Of a stretch of DNA of 23,946 nt, positions 6,532-14,223 are shown piece by piece (position 1 is the stretch's first letter; every line of letters starts with the position of its first letter). The stretch is taken from contig JAWWOH010000126.1 of NCBI GenBank assembly GCA_033851845.1, forward strand, positions 1 through 23,946. The letters run 5' to 3'. Made by a program: the position numbers and the translations under genes. This stretch comes from RYN-124 sp033851845. GTDB taxonomy: Bacteria > Actinomycetota > Actinomycetes > Mycobacteriales > SCTD01. Below the pieces are notes generated by a model. That model saw only the letters and a program-made list of their open reading frames with translations, made no database searches and was not told where the DNA came from.

Positions 6532-7875
6532 ATGACCCTGGCGACGATGCCTCCCACCACCGCTCCGGGGCATCTGCTTACCGAGGCGATCGACGGTCTC
6601 CTCGCCTCCCCCTCCGTCGAGCTCGCTCCGGTGCACGCTCTGGAGCGGCTCGGCACCGTGCTGACCGAGAGCGAGCGCCTCGCCGTGGTCGCCCTCGACG
6701 GTGTGCACGACATGGAGGAGCGGCAGCTCTACGCCCTCGACGGTCACGGCGGCACCGCGGGTTGGCTGCGGGCCAGGCGCAACGGCGGAGACCCGACGAT
6801 GCGCGCGTTCGCGAGGCGGCTGGCCGAGCGCCCGCACGTGCGCGATGCCATCACCTCCGGAGTGCTGAGCACGGACCTCGCGGAAAAGGTGTGTGCAGCC
6901 CTGTCCTCCGTTCCTGCGGCAGCGCCCCAGGACACATTCGAAGGCGTCGTCGTCGACGGCGCCCAGCAGGTGCTCACCGAGATGTTCGGTGGCAGCGCCA
7001 ACCAAAACCACGTGGCCGAGCTCGCCCGGCGCTGCACGACAGCGGTCGAGGCAACGCACCTGGATGTCGATGCCCGCTTGGAGCCGGTGTTCGTGTTCCT
7101 TGCGCAGACGGTGCCACCGGCCGTGCTGAAGCGCACGCTGCGCGACCTGACCGAGGCGCTCGTGCCGGCCGCGTCCGACGACGAGCTGGACGAGCGCTAC
7201 GACGCGGAGTACTTCGACCTGCAGCAGGTTCTCGACGGCCGTTGGCACGTCGACGGCTACCTGGACCCCGAGACCGGCACCGCGCTCAACGCCGAGCTCG
7301 ACCGCCGGATGGCCACCGACGCCGATGACCCCCTCTGCCTGGAGTCTCCGGGCAAGCGACGGGCGCAGGCACTGGGCTCGCTGGCCCGCGATGGTCGCGG
7401 GTTCGAGGGATCGGGCAACGACCGGCCGGCCGCAGACATCACGATCGTCGCTACCGAGCGCACGATGGCCGACGCGCCCGGCGCGCTGGCGCCGCGGATG
7501 TCCGACGGCACTCGGATGCGCCTCGAGACCATTCACCGGCTCGGCTGCGTGGGACGGATCGCCGCCGTCATCCTCGATGCAGCCGGCAAGCCGATCGGTG
7601 CCAGCGGGACTCATCGCAACGCCACCCGACGCGAGCGACGTGCACTCGAGGCCCAGTGGGGCGGCTGCGCGGTCGACGGATGCAATCAGCCCTTCTCACG
7701 AACGCGGCCACACCACGTCGTCCCGTGGTGGCTCTCGAAGATCACCCGTCTCAAGGACCTCATCCCGGCCTGCGAACACCATCACCACGACATCCACGAA
7801 GGCGGCAGGACCTTACGGCTGCGTGACGGTCGCTACATCAACCCCACCGGCTGGGCCGACGGCCCGGCCAGCTGA
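6532..7875 (+). CDS. DUF222/HNH endonuclease-like protein (13E12 family), SOS-controlled
   Basis: This 447-residue protein has the two-part layout of the actinobacterial 13E12 repeat family: a long helical DUF222 region (about residues 20-330) and a C-terminal HNH module. The HNH module shows Cys379-x4-Cys384, the catalytic-type HHVVPWW (His394, His395) and CEHHHHDIHEGG (Cys414, His416-His419), so its metal and catalytic residues look intact. The ATG at 6532 was chosen over an in-frame start 29 codons upstream, because GGAGGGAGGG (6518-6527) sits directly before it and the promoter and LexA box lie inside the longer version. Mycobacterial relatives are known, from memory, to be LexA targets. 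The biological role is not settled: DNA repair, a mobile-type nuclease and a selfish element are all possible. No flanking repeats or second copy are visible here. Confidence 0.9.
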   Translation: MTLATMPPTTAPGHLLTEAIDGLLASPSVELAPVHALERLGTVLTESERLAVVALDGVHDMEERQLYALDGHGGTAGWLRARRNGGDPTMRAFARRLAERPHVRDAITSGVLSTDLAEKVCAALSSVPAAAPQDTFEGVVVDGAQQVLTEMFGGSANQNHVAELARRCTTAVEATHLDVDARLEPVFVFLAQTVPPAVLKRTLRDLTEALVPAASDDELDERYDAEYFDLQQVLDGRWHVDGYLDPETGTALNAELDRRMATDADDPLCLESPGKRRAQALGSLARDGRGFEGSGNDRPAADITIVATERTMADAPGALAPRMSDGTRMRLETIHRLGCVGRIAAVILDAAGKPIGASGTHRNATRRERRALEAQWGGCAVDGCNQPFSRTRPHHVVPWWLSKITRLKDLIPACEHHHHDIHEGGRTLRLRDGRYINPTGWADGPAS

Positions 7876-7886
7876 CACCTGCTCCT

Positions 7887-7902
7887 GGTTCTCTTGCGAA
7901 CC
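7887..7902. repeat. Short inverted repeat after the HNH gene
   Basis: GGTTC-TCTTGC-GAACC is a 5-base inverted repeat with a 6-base spacer, 12 bases after the HNH stop codon. It could be a weak terminator hairpin or an operator for the next gene. No T-run follows, so neither role can be asserted. Confidence 0.3.
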
Positions 7903-7974
7903 TTGCTGCGGTCTGTGGACTCTCAGCCACGGAGCCAGCTGCGCTCCAGCGACCGAAGCCTAGGGGAACTCGAG

Positions 7975-8592
7975 ATGCGACGCCATGCGGTAGCCCTGTT
8001 CGCACTGGTACTGGCAGCGTCGACGGCGCATGGCGCCCAGGCAAGGCAGGGGTGCCCAACCCTGACCGACGACAAGGGCGACACAGGGGCCTTGGGGTTC
8101 CATGTGCCATCGGACGCCTCTGACCTGACGTCCGTAGACGTGTCCACCAGCAGAACCATGCTGACCGCGTCATTGACCGTTGTGGGACAGCCGGTGAACA
8201 ACGAGCCCGGCATGTCGCGCATCTACGACGTCTACTTCGAGACCGGCGAGAACGACTACGTGCTCCGAGGAACGTTGGGCAACGGCGAGAGCCTGTTCCA
8301 GCTTGTGTCCCACTCCCTTGTTGCTGACACCGGACTCGGCACGACGGCCGACCACTGGCAGAGCGGGAAGGCCATTCAGGGTCACGTTCACGGCCACACT
8401 GTGACCATCAACGCCCCGCTGGACCGAGACCTGCCATTGCTCGGTCACCGCGTCCAGGTGAGCGCCGAGGCATGGATCGCAGCGGCGAACGACATCTCAG
8501 TCGCCGGCACGAGGAGTCCGGACGGGGTGGCGGTCGGTGTTGACGGGACCGAGGCCCGGGCCTTCCGCGTCGGCGACCGCGGCTGCGCCTGA
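7975..8592 (+). CDS. Small secreted protein of unknown function
   Basis: The ATG at 7975 is preceded by AGGGG at a suitable distance, and the protein starts with a clear signal peptide (MRRHAVALFALVLAAS...AHGAQA). The open frame extends 27 codons upstream, but those residues are polar and have no such signal. The mature part, about 180 residues, begins RQGCPTLTDDKGDTG and ends with GDRGCA. Its two cysteines, one near each end, could form a disulphide. Acidic GD-rich segments and regular hydrophobic strands (SLTVVGQPV, YDVYFETGENDYVLRG) suggest a beta-sandwich exported domain. I cannot assign a family. The gene converges on the alpha-glucosidase gene with a 9-base gap and is 99 bases after the HNH gene. 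Confidence 0.75.
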   Translation: MRRHAVALFALVLAASTAHGAQARQGCPTLTDDKGDTGALGFHVPSDASDLTSVDVSTSRTMLTASLTVVGQPVNNEPGMSRIYDVYFETGENDYVLRGTLGNGESLFQLVSHSLVADTGLGTTADHWQSGKAIQGHVHGHTVTINAPLDRDLPLLGHRVQVSAEAWIAAANDISVAGTRSPDGVAVGVDGTEARAFRVGDRGCA

Positions 8593-8601
8593 TCGGAGCA
8601 C

Positions 8602-10146
8602 CTACACGCGCAACCAGACGGTGGACGCCGCCGACACGGTGACCGCGTCGCCCGACACACCGGCGCCGTCGGCAGTTGCCAGCAGCAGCTTCCCCGTCAC
8701 CGGCAACTCCACGGACTCGGTCGCGCTGTTCAGGATGCACACGAGCCCACCCTCGCGACGGAACGCGAGCACGTCGTCTGGCGCGTCCAGCCAGGTCACC
8801 TCGTCGCCCAGAGCGCCGCGGAGCGACCGTCGTACCGCAAGCATGGAGCGGTACGCCTGCAACACGGCAGGCTCCGTGTCCACCGCCTGCGCGGCCGCGT
8901 CGGCACCGAACGGCAGCCACGGCTCCCCCGTCGTGAAGCCGTGGCCCGGTTCGCCCGCCGTCCACGGGATCGGCGTACGACAGCCGTCGCGACCGATGAC
9001 CTTCCCGGCGGTGCGGAACCAGGTGGGATCGGTACGCCGATCCGGCGGGACGTCCGACTCCTCCAGCCCGAGCTCCTCGCCCTGGTAGAGGTACGGCGAA
9101 CCCGGCAGCGCCAGCAGCACGGCGGTCACGGCGAGTCCGCGGCGACGGCCGAGATCGCCCCCGCCATAGCGACTGACGTGCCGCGTCAGGTCGTGGTTGG
9201 ACAGCACCCACGTCGGCGGGTGGAACGCATCGAGCGCCTTCTCGATCGTCCTGCGCAGCGCGGCAGCGCCCCACTGGGTCCGGAAGACGGTGAAGTTGAA
9301 GGCCTGGTGCAGTCGGTCGTCCCCGACGTACCTCTTGACGCGCTCGACGTCGAGGATGAAGACCTCGCCGACCATCATCCGGTCGCCGACGTACGACTCC
9401 CTCAGGCGCCGCCAGTCGCGGTAGACGTCGACGACCTCCGGCTGGTCCCACACCTGCGGGCGACCGACATCGGCCGGCGCGCCCGCCACCGCAGCGGTGT
9501 CCTCGTCACCGAGCGTCGGTGACTTGTAGAGCCCGTGCGCGACGTCGATGCGGAAGCCGTCGACGCCTCGGTCGAGCCAGAACCGCAGGATGCGCCGGAA
9601 TTCCTCGTGCACCTCCGGGTTGCGCCAGTCCAGATCGGGCTGGGCCTGATCAAACAGGTGGAGGTACCACTCGCCGCTGGCCTCATCGCGCGTCCACGCC
9701 GGTCCGCCGAAGACGCTCGTCCAGTTGTTCGGCGGCGATGCGCCGCCGTCCCGGCCGTCGCGGAAGAAGTAGCGGGCGCGCATCGGCGACGACGGGTCGG
9801 CCACAGCCGCGCGGAACCACGAATGTGCAGACGAGGTGTGGTTGGGCACGATGTCGACGATCACCCGCAGATCACGTGTGTGCGCCTCGGCGAGCAGCCG
9901 GTCGAACGCGGCGAGGTCACCGAACATCGGCTCGACGTCGGTGTAGTCGGCGACGTCGTAGCCGTGGTCAGCCATCGGCGAGGGGTAGAACGGCGTGATC
10001 CAGAGCGCGTCGACGCCCAGGTCGACGAGGTGGTCGAGGTGCGTGCGGATCCCCTCGAGGTCGCCGACACCGTCCCCATCGGAGTCGGCGTACGAACGGA
10101 TGTAGATCTCGTAGACGACGGCGTCGCGCCACCACTGCGAAGGCAT
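8602..10146 (-). CDS. GH13 alpha-glucosidase (oligo-1,6-glucosidase/alpha-glucosidase type)
   Basis: This 514-residue cytoplasmic glycoside hydrolase of family 13 has all classical regions in order: DALWITPFYPSPMADHGYDVADY (about 46-68), VDIVPNHTS (97-105), GFRIDVAHG with nucleophile Asp201, MVGEVF with acid/base Glu261, and LSNHDLTR with Asp319. A calcium-type loop, DSDGDGVGDLEGI, stands near residue 22. No signal peptide is present, so it should act on imported oligosaccharides such as maltose or isomaltose, releasing glucose. It is shorter than trehalose synthase and lacks that enzyme's C-terminal extension. Substrate specificity is not readable with confidence. It lies 9 bases after ferrochelatase and has a TAGCGT hexamer at that junction. 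The ferrochelatase neighbour has no obvious metabolic link. Confidence 0.9.
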   Translation of the reverse strand: MPSQWWRDAVVYEIYIRSYADSDGDGVGDLEGIRTHLDHLVDLGVDALWITPFYPSPMADHGYDVADYTDVEPMFGDLAAFDRLLAEAHTRDLRVIVDIVPNHTSSAHSWFRAAVADPSSPMRARYFFRDGRDGGASPPNNWTSVFGGPAWTRDEASGEWYLHLFDQAQPDLDWRNPEVHEEFRRILRFWLDRGVDGFRIDVAHGLYKSPTLGDEDTAAVAGAPADVGRPQVWDQPEVVDVYRDWRRLRESYVGDRMMVGEVFILDVERVKRYVGDDRLHQAFNFTVFRTQWGAAALRRTIEKALDAFHPPTWVLSNHDLTRHVSRYGGGDLGRRRGLAVTAVLLALPGSPYLYQGEELGLEESDVPPDRRTDPTWFRTAGKVIGRDGCRTPIPWTAGEPGHGFTTGEPWLPFGADAAAQAVDTEPAVLQAYRSMLAVRRSLRGALGDEVTWLDAPDDVLAFRREGGLVCILNSATESVELPVTGKLLLATADGAGVSGDAVTVSAASTVWLRV

Positions 10147-10152
10147 CGTCCG

Positions 10153-10158
10153 ACGCTA
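10153..10158 (-). promoter_or_regulatory. Leaderless-type -10 hexamer TAGCGT before the alpha-glucosidase gene
   Basis: TAGCGT lies 6 bases before the ATG at 10146. Its TAG is also the stop codon of the ferrochelatase gene, so the alpha-glucosidase may have its own promoter despite the 9-base gap. Confidence 0.5.
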
Positions 10159-11151
10159 CCGGGGCGTTGTGGGCCGGATCGGCGGCGGGCAGCAGCGGGC
10201 CGGGCAGCGATCGTGCGTCGCGACACATCCGTGGCTGTCGACCTCGGGACCGGCGGCGCGCTCGGCAACCAGTCGAACGAGCATCTGCACGAACTCCGGA
10301 TCCGTGCCGACGGTCTTGGCGCGACGAACCGTCATGCCGTCGAGCGACGCCGCCCGCGACGCCGCCTGCACGTCGAGGTCGTAGACAACCTCGACATGGT
10401 CGCTGGTGAAGCCGATCGGGATGAGTACGACGTCGCGTACGTCCTCGGAGTGCAGCTGCTCCAGGTGGTCGCCGATATCGGGCTCCAGCCACGGCACCTG
10501 CGGCGGACCGCTCCGCGACTGGAAGACCAGATCCCACTCGTACGGCGACCCGAGCCGGTCGACGACGCCGGCCGCTGCGGTCCGCAGCGCTTCGACGTAC
10601 GCGCCTCCCGACGGCCCGCTCGTCTCAGCCATGACCAGAGGAATCGAGTGCGCCGTGAAGACGAGCCGCGGCTCACGAAGACTCCCGAGCTCGGCCGCGA
10701 CGTTGCGCGCCTGCGCGGACAGGAACCCGTCCTCGCAGTAGTAGTGCCGCAGCTTGGTGATCCGCGGCAGCCCGTCGACCTGCGCACCGGCGATGTCCTC
10801 CTGGTACTGCCGACAGCCCGAGTACGAGGGGAACGCACTGGTCACGATCGCGTAGGCGTCGTCGACGCCGTCCGCGCGCATCTGGGCCAACGTGTCGGTC
10901 AGCAACGGGTGCCAGTTGCGGTTGCCCCAGTAGACCAGCCGGTCCTGAGCGGCCTGCAACGCGGCGACCAGCTCGCGGCACTGCGCGTTGATGGGCGAGA
11001 CCCCGCCGAACAGCTCGAGGTAGTGACTGCCGACCTCCTCCAGCCGCTCCGGCGGGATGCCGCGACCACGCGTCACGTTCGTGAGGAACGGCACGACGTC
11101 GTCGGGACCCTCGGGTCCGCCGAACGAGACGAGCAGCAGCGCGTGCTTCAC
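10156..11151 (-). CDS. hemH: Ferrochelatase (probably coproporphyrin ferrochelatase)
   Basis: This enzyme inserts Fe2+ into the porphyrin ring in haem synthesis. In actinobacteria it acts on coproporphyrin III (also named CpfC). The GTG at 11151 follows an AGGA ribosome-binding site and gives MKHALLLVSFGGPEG; the 21 extra upstream codons overlap the divergent gene. Conserved points are TSAFPSYSGC, FTAHSIP with catalytic His168, and GFTSDHVEVVYDLD with Glu254. Cys139 plus a Cys-rich tail (Cys309, Cys316, Cys320, Cys321) fit the [2Fe-2S] cluster of actinobacterial ferrochelatases. The spacing of the last cysteines differs slightly from what I remember for the mycobacterial enzyme. Length is 331 residues. 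The rest of the haem pathway is not in the window. Confidence 0.92.
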   Translation of the reverse strand: MKHALLLVSFGGPEGPDDVVPFLTNVTRGRGIPPERLEEVGSHYLELFGGVSPINAQCRELVAALQAAQDRLVYWGNRNWHPLLTDTLAQMRADGVDDAYAIVTSAFPSYSGCRQYQEDIAGAQVDGLPRITKLRHYYCEDGFLSAQARNVAAELGSLREPRLVFTAHSIPLVMAETSGPSGGAYVEALRTAAAGVVDRLGSPYEWDLVFQSRSGPPQVPWLEPDIGDHLEQLHSEDVRDVVLIPIGFTSDHVEVVYDLDVQAASRAASLDGMTVRRAKTVGTDPEFVQMLVRLVAERAAGPEVDSHGCVATHDRCPARCCPPPIRPTTPR

Positions 11152-11167
11152 CCCGACATCCTGCCGG

Positions 11168-11173
11168 TACCGT
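11168..11173 (+). promoter_or_regulatory. Leaderless-type -10 hexamer TACCGT before the SDR gene
   Basis: TACCGT lies 6 bases before the ATG at 11180, inside the 28-base gap to the divergent ferrochelatase gene, and no ribosome-binding site follows. Any -35 element would lie within the ferrochelatase coding sequence. Confidence 0.45.
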
Positions 11174-11179
11174 CCCGCC

Positions 11180-11914
11180 ATGCCCTCACAGCCTCGCCCG
11201 GTCGCCCTCGTCACCGGCTCGTCGTCAGGTATCGGTGCGGAGATCGCGCGTCGGCTCGGCAGCGACGGCTACCACGTAGTCGTCAACTCGCGGTCGTCGG
11301 TCGAGGCCGGTCGGGCGGTCGCGACGGAGGTCGGCGGCAGCTACCTGCAGGCCGACGTCGCCGACGAGACGCAGGCGCGTGCGCTGATCGAGCAGGTCCT
11401 GGCCGAGCACGGCCGGCTCGACGTCCTCATCAACAACGCGGGTACGACGCAGGTCATCCCGCATGGCGACCTGGCGGCGGCGACGCCGGACGTCTGGCGT
11501 CGGCTGTACGACGTCAACGTCATCGCGCCGTTCGTGCTCGTCACCGCGGCCGAGCAGGCGCTCCGCGCGGCGGCACCGGGCTGCGTCGTCAATGTGAGCT
11601 CGCTCGCCGGCGTACGGCCGACGGGGTCATCGATCCCGTACGCCGCCAGCAAGGCGGCGTTCAACCACCAGACGCGCCTGCTCGCCAAGGTGCTCGGGCC
11701 GGACATCCGGGTCAACGCCGTCGCGCCCGGGCTGATCGAGACGCCCTGGACCGAGGACTGGACCGACCTGCACGCGCTCGTCGGGGCGGGCGCGCCGATG
11801 CGCCGGACCGGTCAGCCGGCCGACGTCGCGGAGGTCGTGATGGGGCTGGTGCGGTCGACGTACGTCAGCGGCCAGGTCGTGGTGGTGGACGGCGGCCTCG
11901 GGCTGGTGACGTGA
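11180..11914 (+). CDS. Short-chain dehydrogenase/reductase (FabG-like)
   Basis: This classical SDR has 244 residues when started at the ATG at 11180; the 41 codons before it lie opposite the start of ferrochelatase. Visible motifs are TGSSSGIG (12-19) for NAD(P) binding, NNAG (85-88), the catalytic Ser at 140 or 141, Tyr154 and Lys158 in YAASK, and NAVAPGLIETPW after the active site. It reduces or oxidises a carbonyl/alcohol pair. The family is too broad to name the substrate, although its overall form resembles 3-oxoacyl-ACP reductases. Its TGA overlaps the GTG start of the S51-type peptidase gene by four bases (GTGA), so the two are translationally coupled. Confidence 0.9.
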   Translation: MPSQPRPVALVTGSSSGIGAEIARRLGSDGYHVVVNSRSSVEAGRAVATEVGGSYLQADVADETQARALIEQVLAEHGRLDVLINNAGTTQVIPHGDLAAATPDVWRRLYDVNVIAPFVLVTAAEQALRAAAPGCVVNVSSLAGVRPTGSSIPYAASKAAFNHQTRLLAKVLGPDIRVNAVAPGLIETPWTEDWTDLHALVGAGAPMRRTGQPADVAEVVMGLVRSTYVSGQVVVVDGGLGLVT

Positions 11915-12630
11915 CAGCCGGTCCGCTTGCGCTCGTCGGCAGCGGTGAGTACCTGCCGGTCATGGCCGACGTGGAGCGTCGGCTCATCGAGGGTCGACCG
12001 CCGCGCTACGTGCAGATCCCGACCGCGGCGGCGCACGAGGGAGCCGCCTCACTGGACCGGTGGATCACCCTCGGCCGGGAGCAGGCGGAGCGGCTGGGGG
12101 TCGAGGCGGTACCTCTCGTCGTACATAACCGGGTTGAGGCGGACGACGCGTCGCTGGCCGCCCAGGTCGAGGGCGCCGGCCTGATCTCCCTGTCCGGCGG
12201 CAGCCCCACGCTGCTGGCCAAGGCGCTGCGCGGGAGTGCCGTGTGGGCCGCGATCGAGGCAGCGTGGCGCGGCGGGTCGGCGCTCGCCGGGTGCAGCGCC
12301 GGCGCGATGGCGCTCACCTCGTGGGTCCCGTCGCTGCGGCGGCCCGGGCTCGACCCGGAGCAGGGCCTCGGGCTGGTGCCGCACCTGCGGGTCATCCCGC
12401 ACTTCGACCGGTTCGAGCGGCGGATGCCGGACCTCGCCGGCCGCTATCTCGCCCGCGCGCCGGAGGGCACCGCCGTGGTCGGCGTCGACGAGGAGACGGC
12501 GCTGGTCTGGGACGGCGGCGGCTGGGCGGTCGAGGGCGTGCGCAACGTGTGGGTGCTTCGCCGCGACGGACGTACGCCGTACGCCGCCGGGACCGTGCTC
12601 GACCTGCCCCCACCGGGGGCCGAGGGCTAG
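11911..12630 (+). CDS. Peptidase E/cyanophycinase-like protein (S51 family)
   Basis: This 239-residue protein starts at the GTG (11911) in the GTGA overlap with the SDR gene. A much longer open frame exists upstream but is antisense to other genes. The sequence LALVGSGEYLP opens a type-1 glutamine-amidotransferase-like fold. LISLSGGSP (about 91-99) and LAGCSAGAM with Ser129 form the nucleophile elbow of S51 serine peptidases, and GVDEETALVWDGG near the C-terminus is also family-typical. Relatives include dipeptidase E, which cleaves Asp-X dipeptides, and cyanophycinase. No signal peptide is visible, so an intracellular role is expected. No cyanophycin synthetase is in the window, so the substrate is unknown. 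Confidence 0.82.
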   Translation: MTAGPLALVGSGEYLPVMADVERRLIEGRPPRYVQIPTAAAHEGAASLDRWITLGREQAERLGVEAVPLVVHNRVEADDASLAAQVEGAGLISLSGGSPTLLAKALRGSAVWAAIEAAWRGGSALAGCSAGAMALTSWVPSLRRPGLDPEQGLGLVPHLRVIPHFDRFERRMPDLAGRYLARAPEGTAVVGVDEETALVWDGGGWAVEGVRNVWVLRRDGRTPYAAGTVLDLPPPGAEG

Positions 12631-12633
12631 CGT
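12628..12633 (+). promoter_or_regulatory. Leaderless-type -10 hexamer TAGCGT before the quinone oxidoreductase gene
   Basis: TAGCGT is 6 bases before the ATG at 12640, and its TAG is the stop codon of the peptidase gene. Confidence 0.5.
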
Positions 12634-12639
12634 CTGGCC

Positions 12640-13593
12640 ATGCGCGCCATCCAGATCACCGAGTTCGGCGGACCTGAGGTCCTGAAGGTCGTCGAGCTGC
12701 CAGACCCTGAGCCGGCCGACGGGCTCGACCTGATCGAGGTGCGTACGGCGGGGGTCAACTACGCCGACACGCACCAGGTCGAGAACTCCTACCTGTCCCC
12801 CGCGACCCTGCCGCTCGTGCCCGGATCCGAGGTCGTCGGGATGCGGCCGGACGGGACACGGGTGGCTGCGTTCGCCATGGAAGGCGGGTACGCCGAGAAG
12901 GCCCGGGTGTTCCCGATGATGAGCTTCCCGGTGCCGGCGGCCGTCGAGGACGGCCAGGCCCTCGCGCTGATGGTGCAGGGACTGACCGCATGGCATCTGC
13001 TGCGGACGACGACGCACCTGGCGGCTGGCGAGTCCGTTGTCGTCCACGCGGCGGCCGGCGGCGTCGGGACCATCGCCGTACAGCTGGCAAAGGCATGGGG
13101 CGCCGGCAACGTCATCGCGGTCGCGTCGAGCGAGGAGAAGCGGGCGCTCGCCGCCGAGCTCGGTGCCGACGTGACGGTCGACGCCGGCGAGCCGGACCTG
13201 AAGGCAGCACTGGAGAAGGCCAACGACGGCCGCAAGGTCGACATCGTCCTGGAGATGGTGGGCGGGCCGACGTTCGACGCGTCGCTCGCGGCGTTGGCAC
13301 CCTTCGGCCGGCTGGCGACCTTCGGCATGGCGTCGCGGACGCCGCCGAAGCCGATCGACGCAGGGGCGCTGATGTCACGCAGCCGCGCGGTCCTGGGCTT
13401 CTGGCTGGCGCACTGCTTCACCCGACCGGAGATGCTGCAGGGGCCGATGGCAGAGCTGCTGTCGATGGTCGCCGACGGGTCGCTGAAGCCGATCGTCGGT
13501 GGCACGTACCCGCTCTCCGAGGCCGCGCGAGCGCACGAGGACCTCAGGTCCCGCCGGTCCACCGGCAAGCTCGTCCTCGACGTCCGCGGCTAG
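12640..13593 (+). CDS. NADPH:quinone oxidoreductase-like zinc-free MDR protein
   Basis: This 317-residue medium-chain reductase belongs to the quinone oxidoreductase branch. The N-terminus MRAIQITEFGGPEVL, the segment AGVNYADTHQ and the cofactor motif VHAAAGGVGTIAVQLAK (about 132-148) are typical. The zinc ligands of alcohol dehydrogenases are absent. It is expected to use NADPH to reduce quinones or other electrophilic carbonyls in the cytoplasm. The gene follows the peptidase gene by 9 bases. Its TAG stop overlaps the stop of the convergent acetyltransferase gene inside one CTAG palindrome. The physiological substrate cannot be told from sequence. Confidence 0.9.
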   Translation: MRAIQITEFGGPEVLKVVELPDPEPADGLDLIEVRTAGVNYADTHQVENSYLSPATLPLVPGSEVVGMRPDGTRVAAFAMEGGYAEKARVFPMMSFPVPAAVEDGQALALMVQGLTAWHLLRTTTHLAAGESVVVHAAAGGVGTIAVQLAKAWGAGNVIAVASSEEKRALAAELGADVTVDAGEPDLKAALEKANDGRKVDIVLEMVGGPTFDASLAALAPFGRLATFGMASRTPPKPIDAGALMSRSRAVLGFWLAHCFTRPEMLQGPMAELLSMVADGSLKPIVGGTYPLSEAARAHEDLRSRRSTGKLVLDVRG

Positions 13594-14189
13594 CCCGCCG
13601 CCAAGGCAGGGCCGAGCAGGCTGCCGGGGCACCAGCAGTAGACGTCGTGCCAGGCGCGACGGCAGTGCGGTGGATAGGTCAGCGCCCGGATCACCCGCGC
13701 GGGGTTGCCGGCGACGAGCACCTCGTCCGGGATGTCCTTCGTGACCACCGCGCCCGCAGCGACGACGACACGGGAGCCGATCGTCACGCCGGGCAGCACG
13801 ATCGCCCGCGCACCGACCCAGGTCCCGTCGCCGATGACGACTGGCTTCGCCTTCGGGTCACGTCCTTCCATCCCATGGCTCGGCGTGTCCATGACGTAGA
13901 CCTCGTTCGCGAGCGCCACGTCGTCGCCGATGGTGATCGACAGCTCGGAGTAGACGATCGCGCAGTTGATGAACACCCCGTTGCCGATCCGGATGCGGCC
14001 CGGCCCGCTGACCAGGCACTGCCGGTGAGCCGACCAGATCTTGACGTTGTCGCCGATCTCCAGGTCCGGCGCGTCCACGACCGGGTTGCCGAGCACGACC
14101 GGATCGCTGCCGACGCGCCGCGCCGTACCGAGAACGCGCGCGACATGACGTCGCTCCTTGCGCGCCTTCGACCACCCGGCGACGCCCAC
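13590..14189 (-). CDS. Hexapeptide-repeat acyltransferase (LbetaH fold)
   Basis: This 199-residue protein is built from left-handed beta-helix repeats: consecutive six-residue turns such as LEIGDN, IRIGNG, ITIGDD, VVIGDG and VTIGSR. It ends its core with the GNPARVIR loop typical of maltose/galactoside-type O-acetyltransferases that use acetyl-CoA. SHGMEGRD (around 104-111) supplies the catalytic-type histidine. The acceptor is probably a sugar or a cell-envelope glycan, but this is inference. The N-terminal 25 residues are basic (SKARKERRH), and the C-terminal 25 residues contain three cysteines and two tryptophans that look additional to the core. The GTG start has TAGCCT 6 bases upstream, back to back with the divergent gene's promoter-like hexamer. 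Confidence 0.87.
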   Translation of the reverse strand: MGVAGWSKARKERRHVARVLGTARRVGSDPVVLGNPVVDAPDLEIGDNVKIWSAHRQCLVSGPGRIRIGNGVFINCAIVYSELSITIGDDVALANEVYVMDTPSHGMEGRDPKAKPVVIGDGTWVGARAIVLPGVTIGSRVVVAAGAVVTKDIPDEVLVAGNPARVIRALTYPPHCRRAWHDVYCWCPGSLLGPALAAG

Positions 14190-14195
14190 CGCGCC

Positions 14196-14201
14196 AGGCT
14201 A
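14196..14201 (-). promoter_or_regulatory. Leaderless-type -10 hexamer TAGCCT before the acyltransferase gene
   Basis: TAGCCT lies 6 bases before the GTG at 14189. It pairs with a divergent hexamer at 14211-14216, so two leaderless promoters share a 34-base gap. Confidence 0.45.
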
Positions 14202-14210
14202 GGCGTCGCC

Positions 14211-14216
14211 TACGCT
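14211..14216 (+). promoter_or_regulatory. Leaderless-type -10 hexamer TACGCT
   Basis: TACGCT lies 7 bases before the GTG at 14224, divergent from the acyltransferase hexamer. Confidence 0.45.
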
Positions 14217-14223
14217 CGGCGAC

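Noticed and set aside
6532..7875. The HNH gene as part of a mobile element, such as an HNH homing element or group II intron
   Set aside because: No reverse transcriptase, intron structure, terminal repeats or target duplication is visible, and the DUF222 architecture is a free-standing family.
9535..12630. A 1031-codon open frame on the plus strand, opposite the alpha-glucosidase and ferrochelatase genes
   Set aside because: Before 11911 it is antisense to two well-recognised enzymes and has the Arg/Asp/Val-rich composition of high-GC shadow frames. Only its last part, from the GTG at 11911, is a real gene (the S51-type peptidase).
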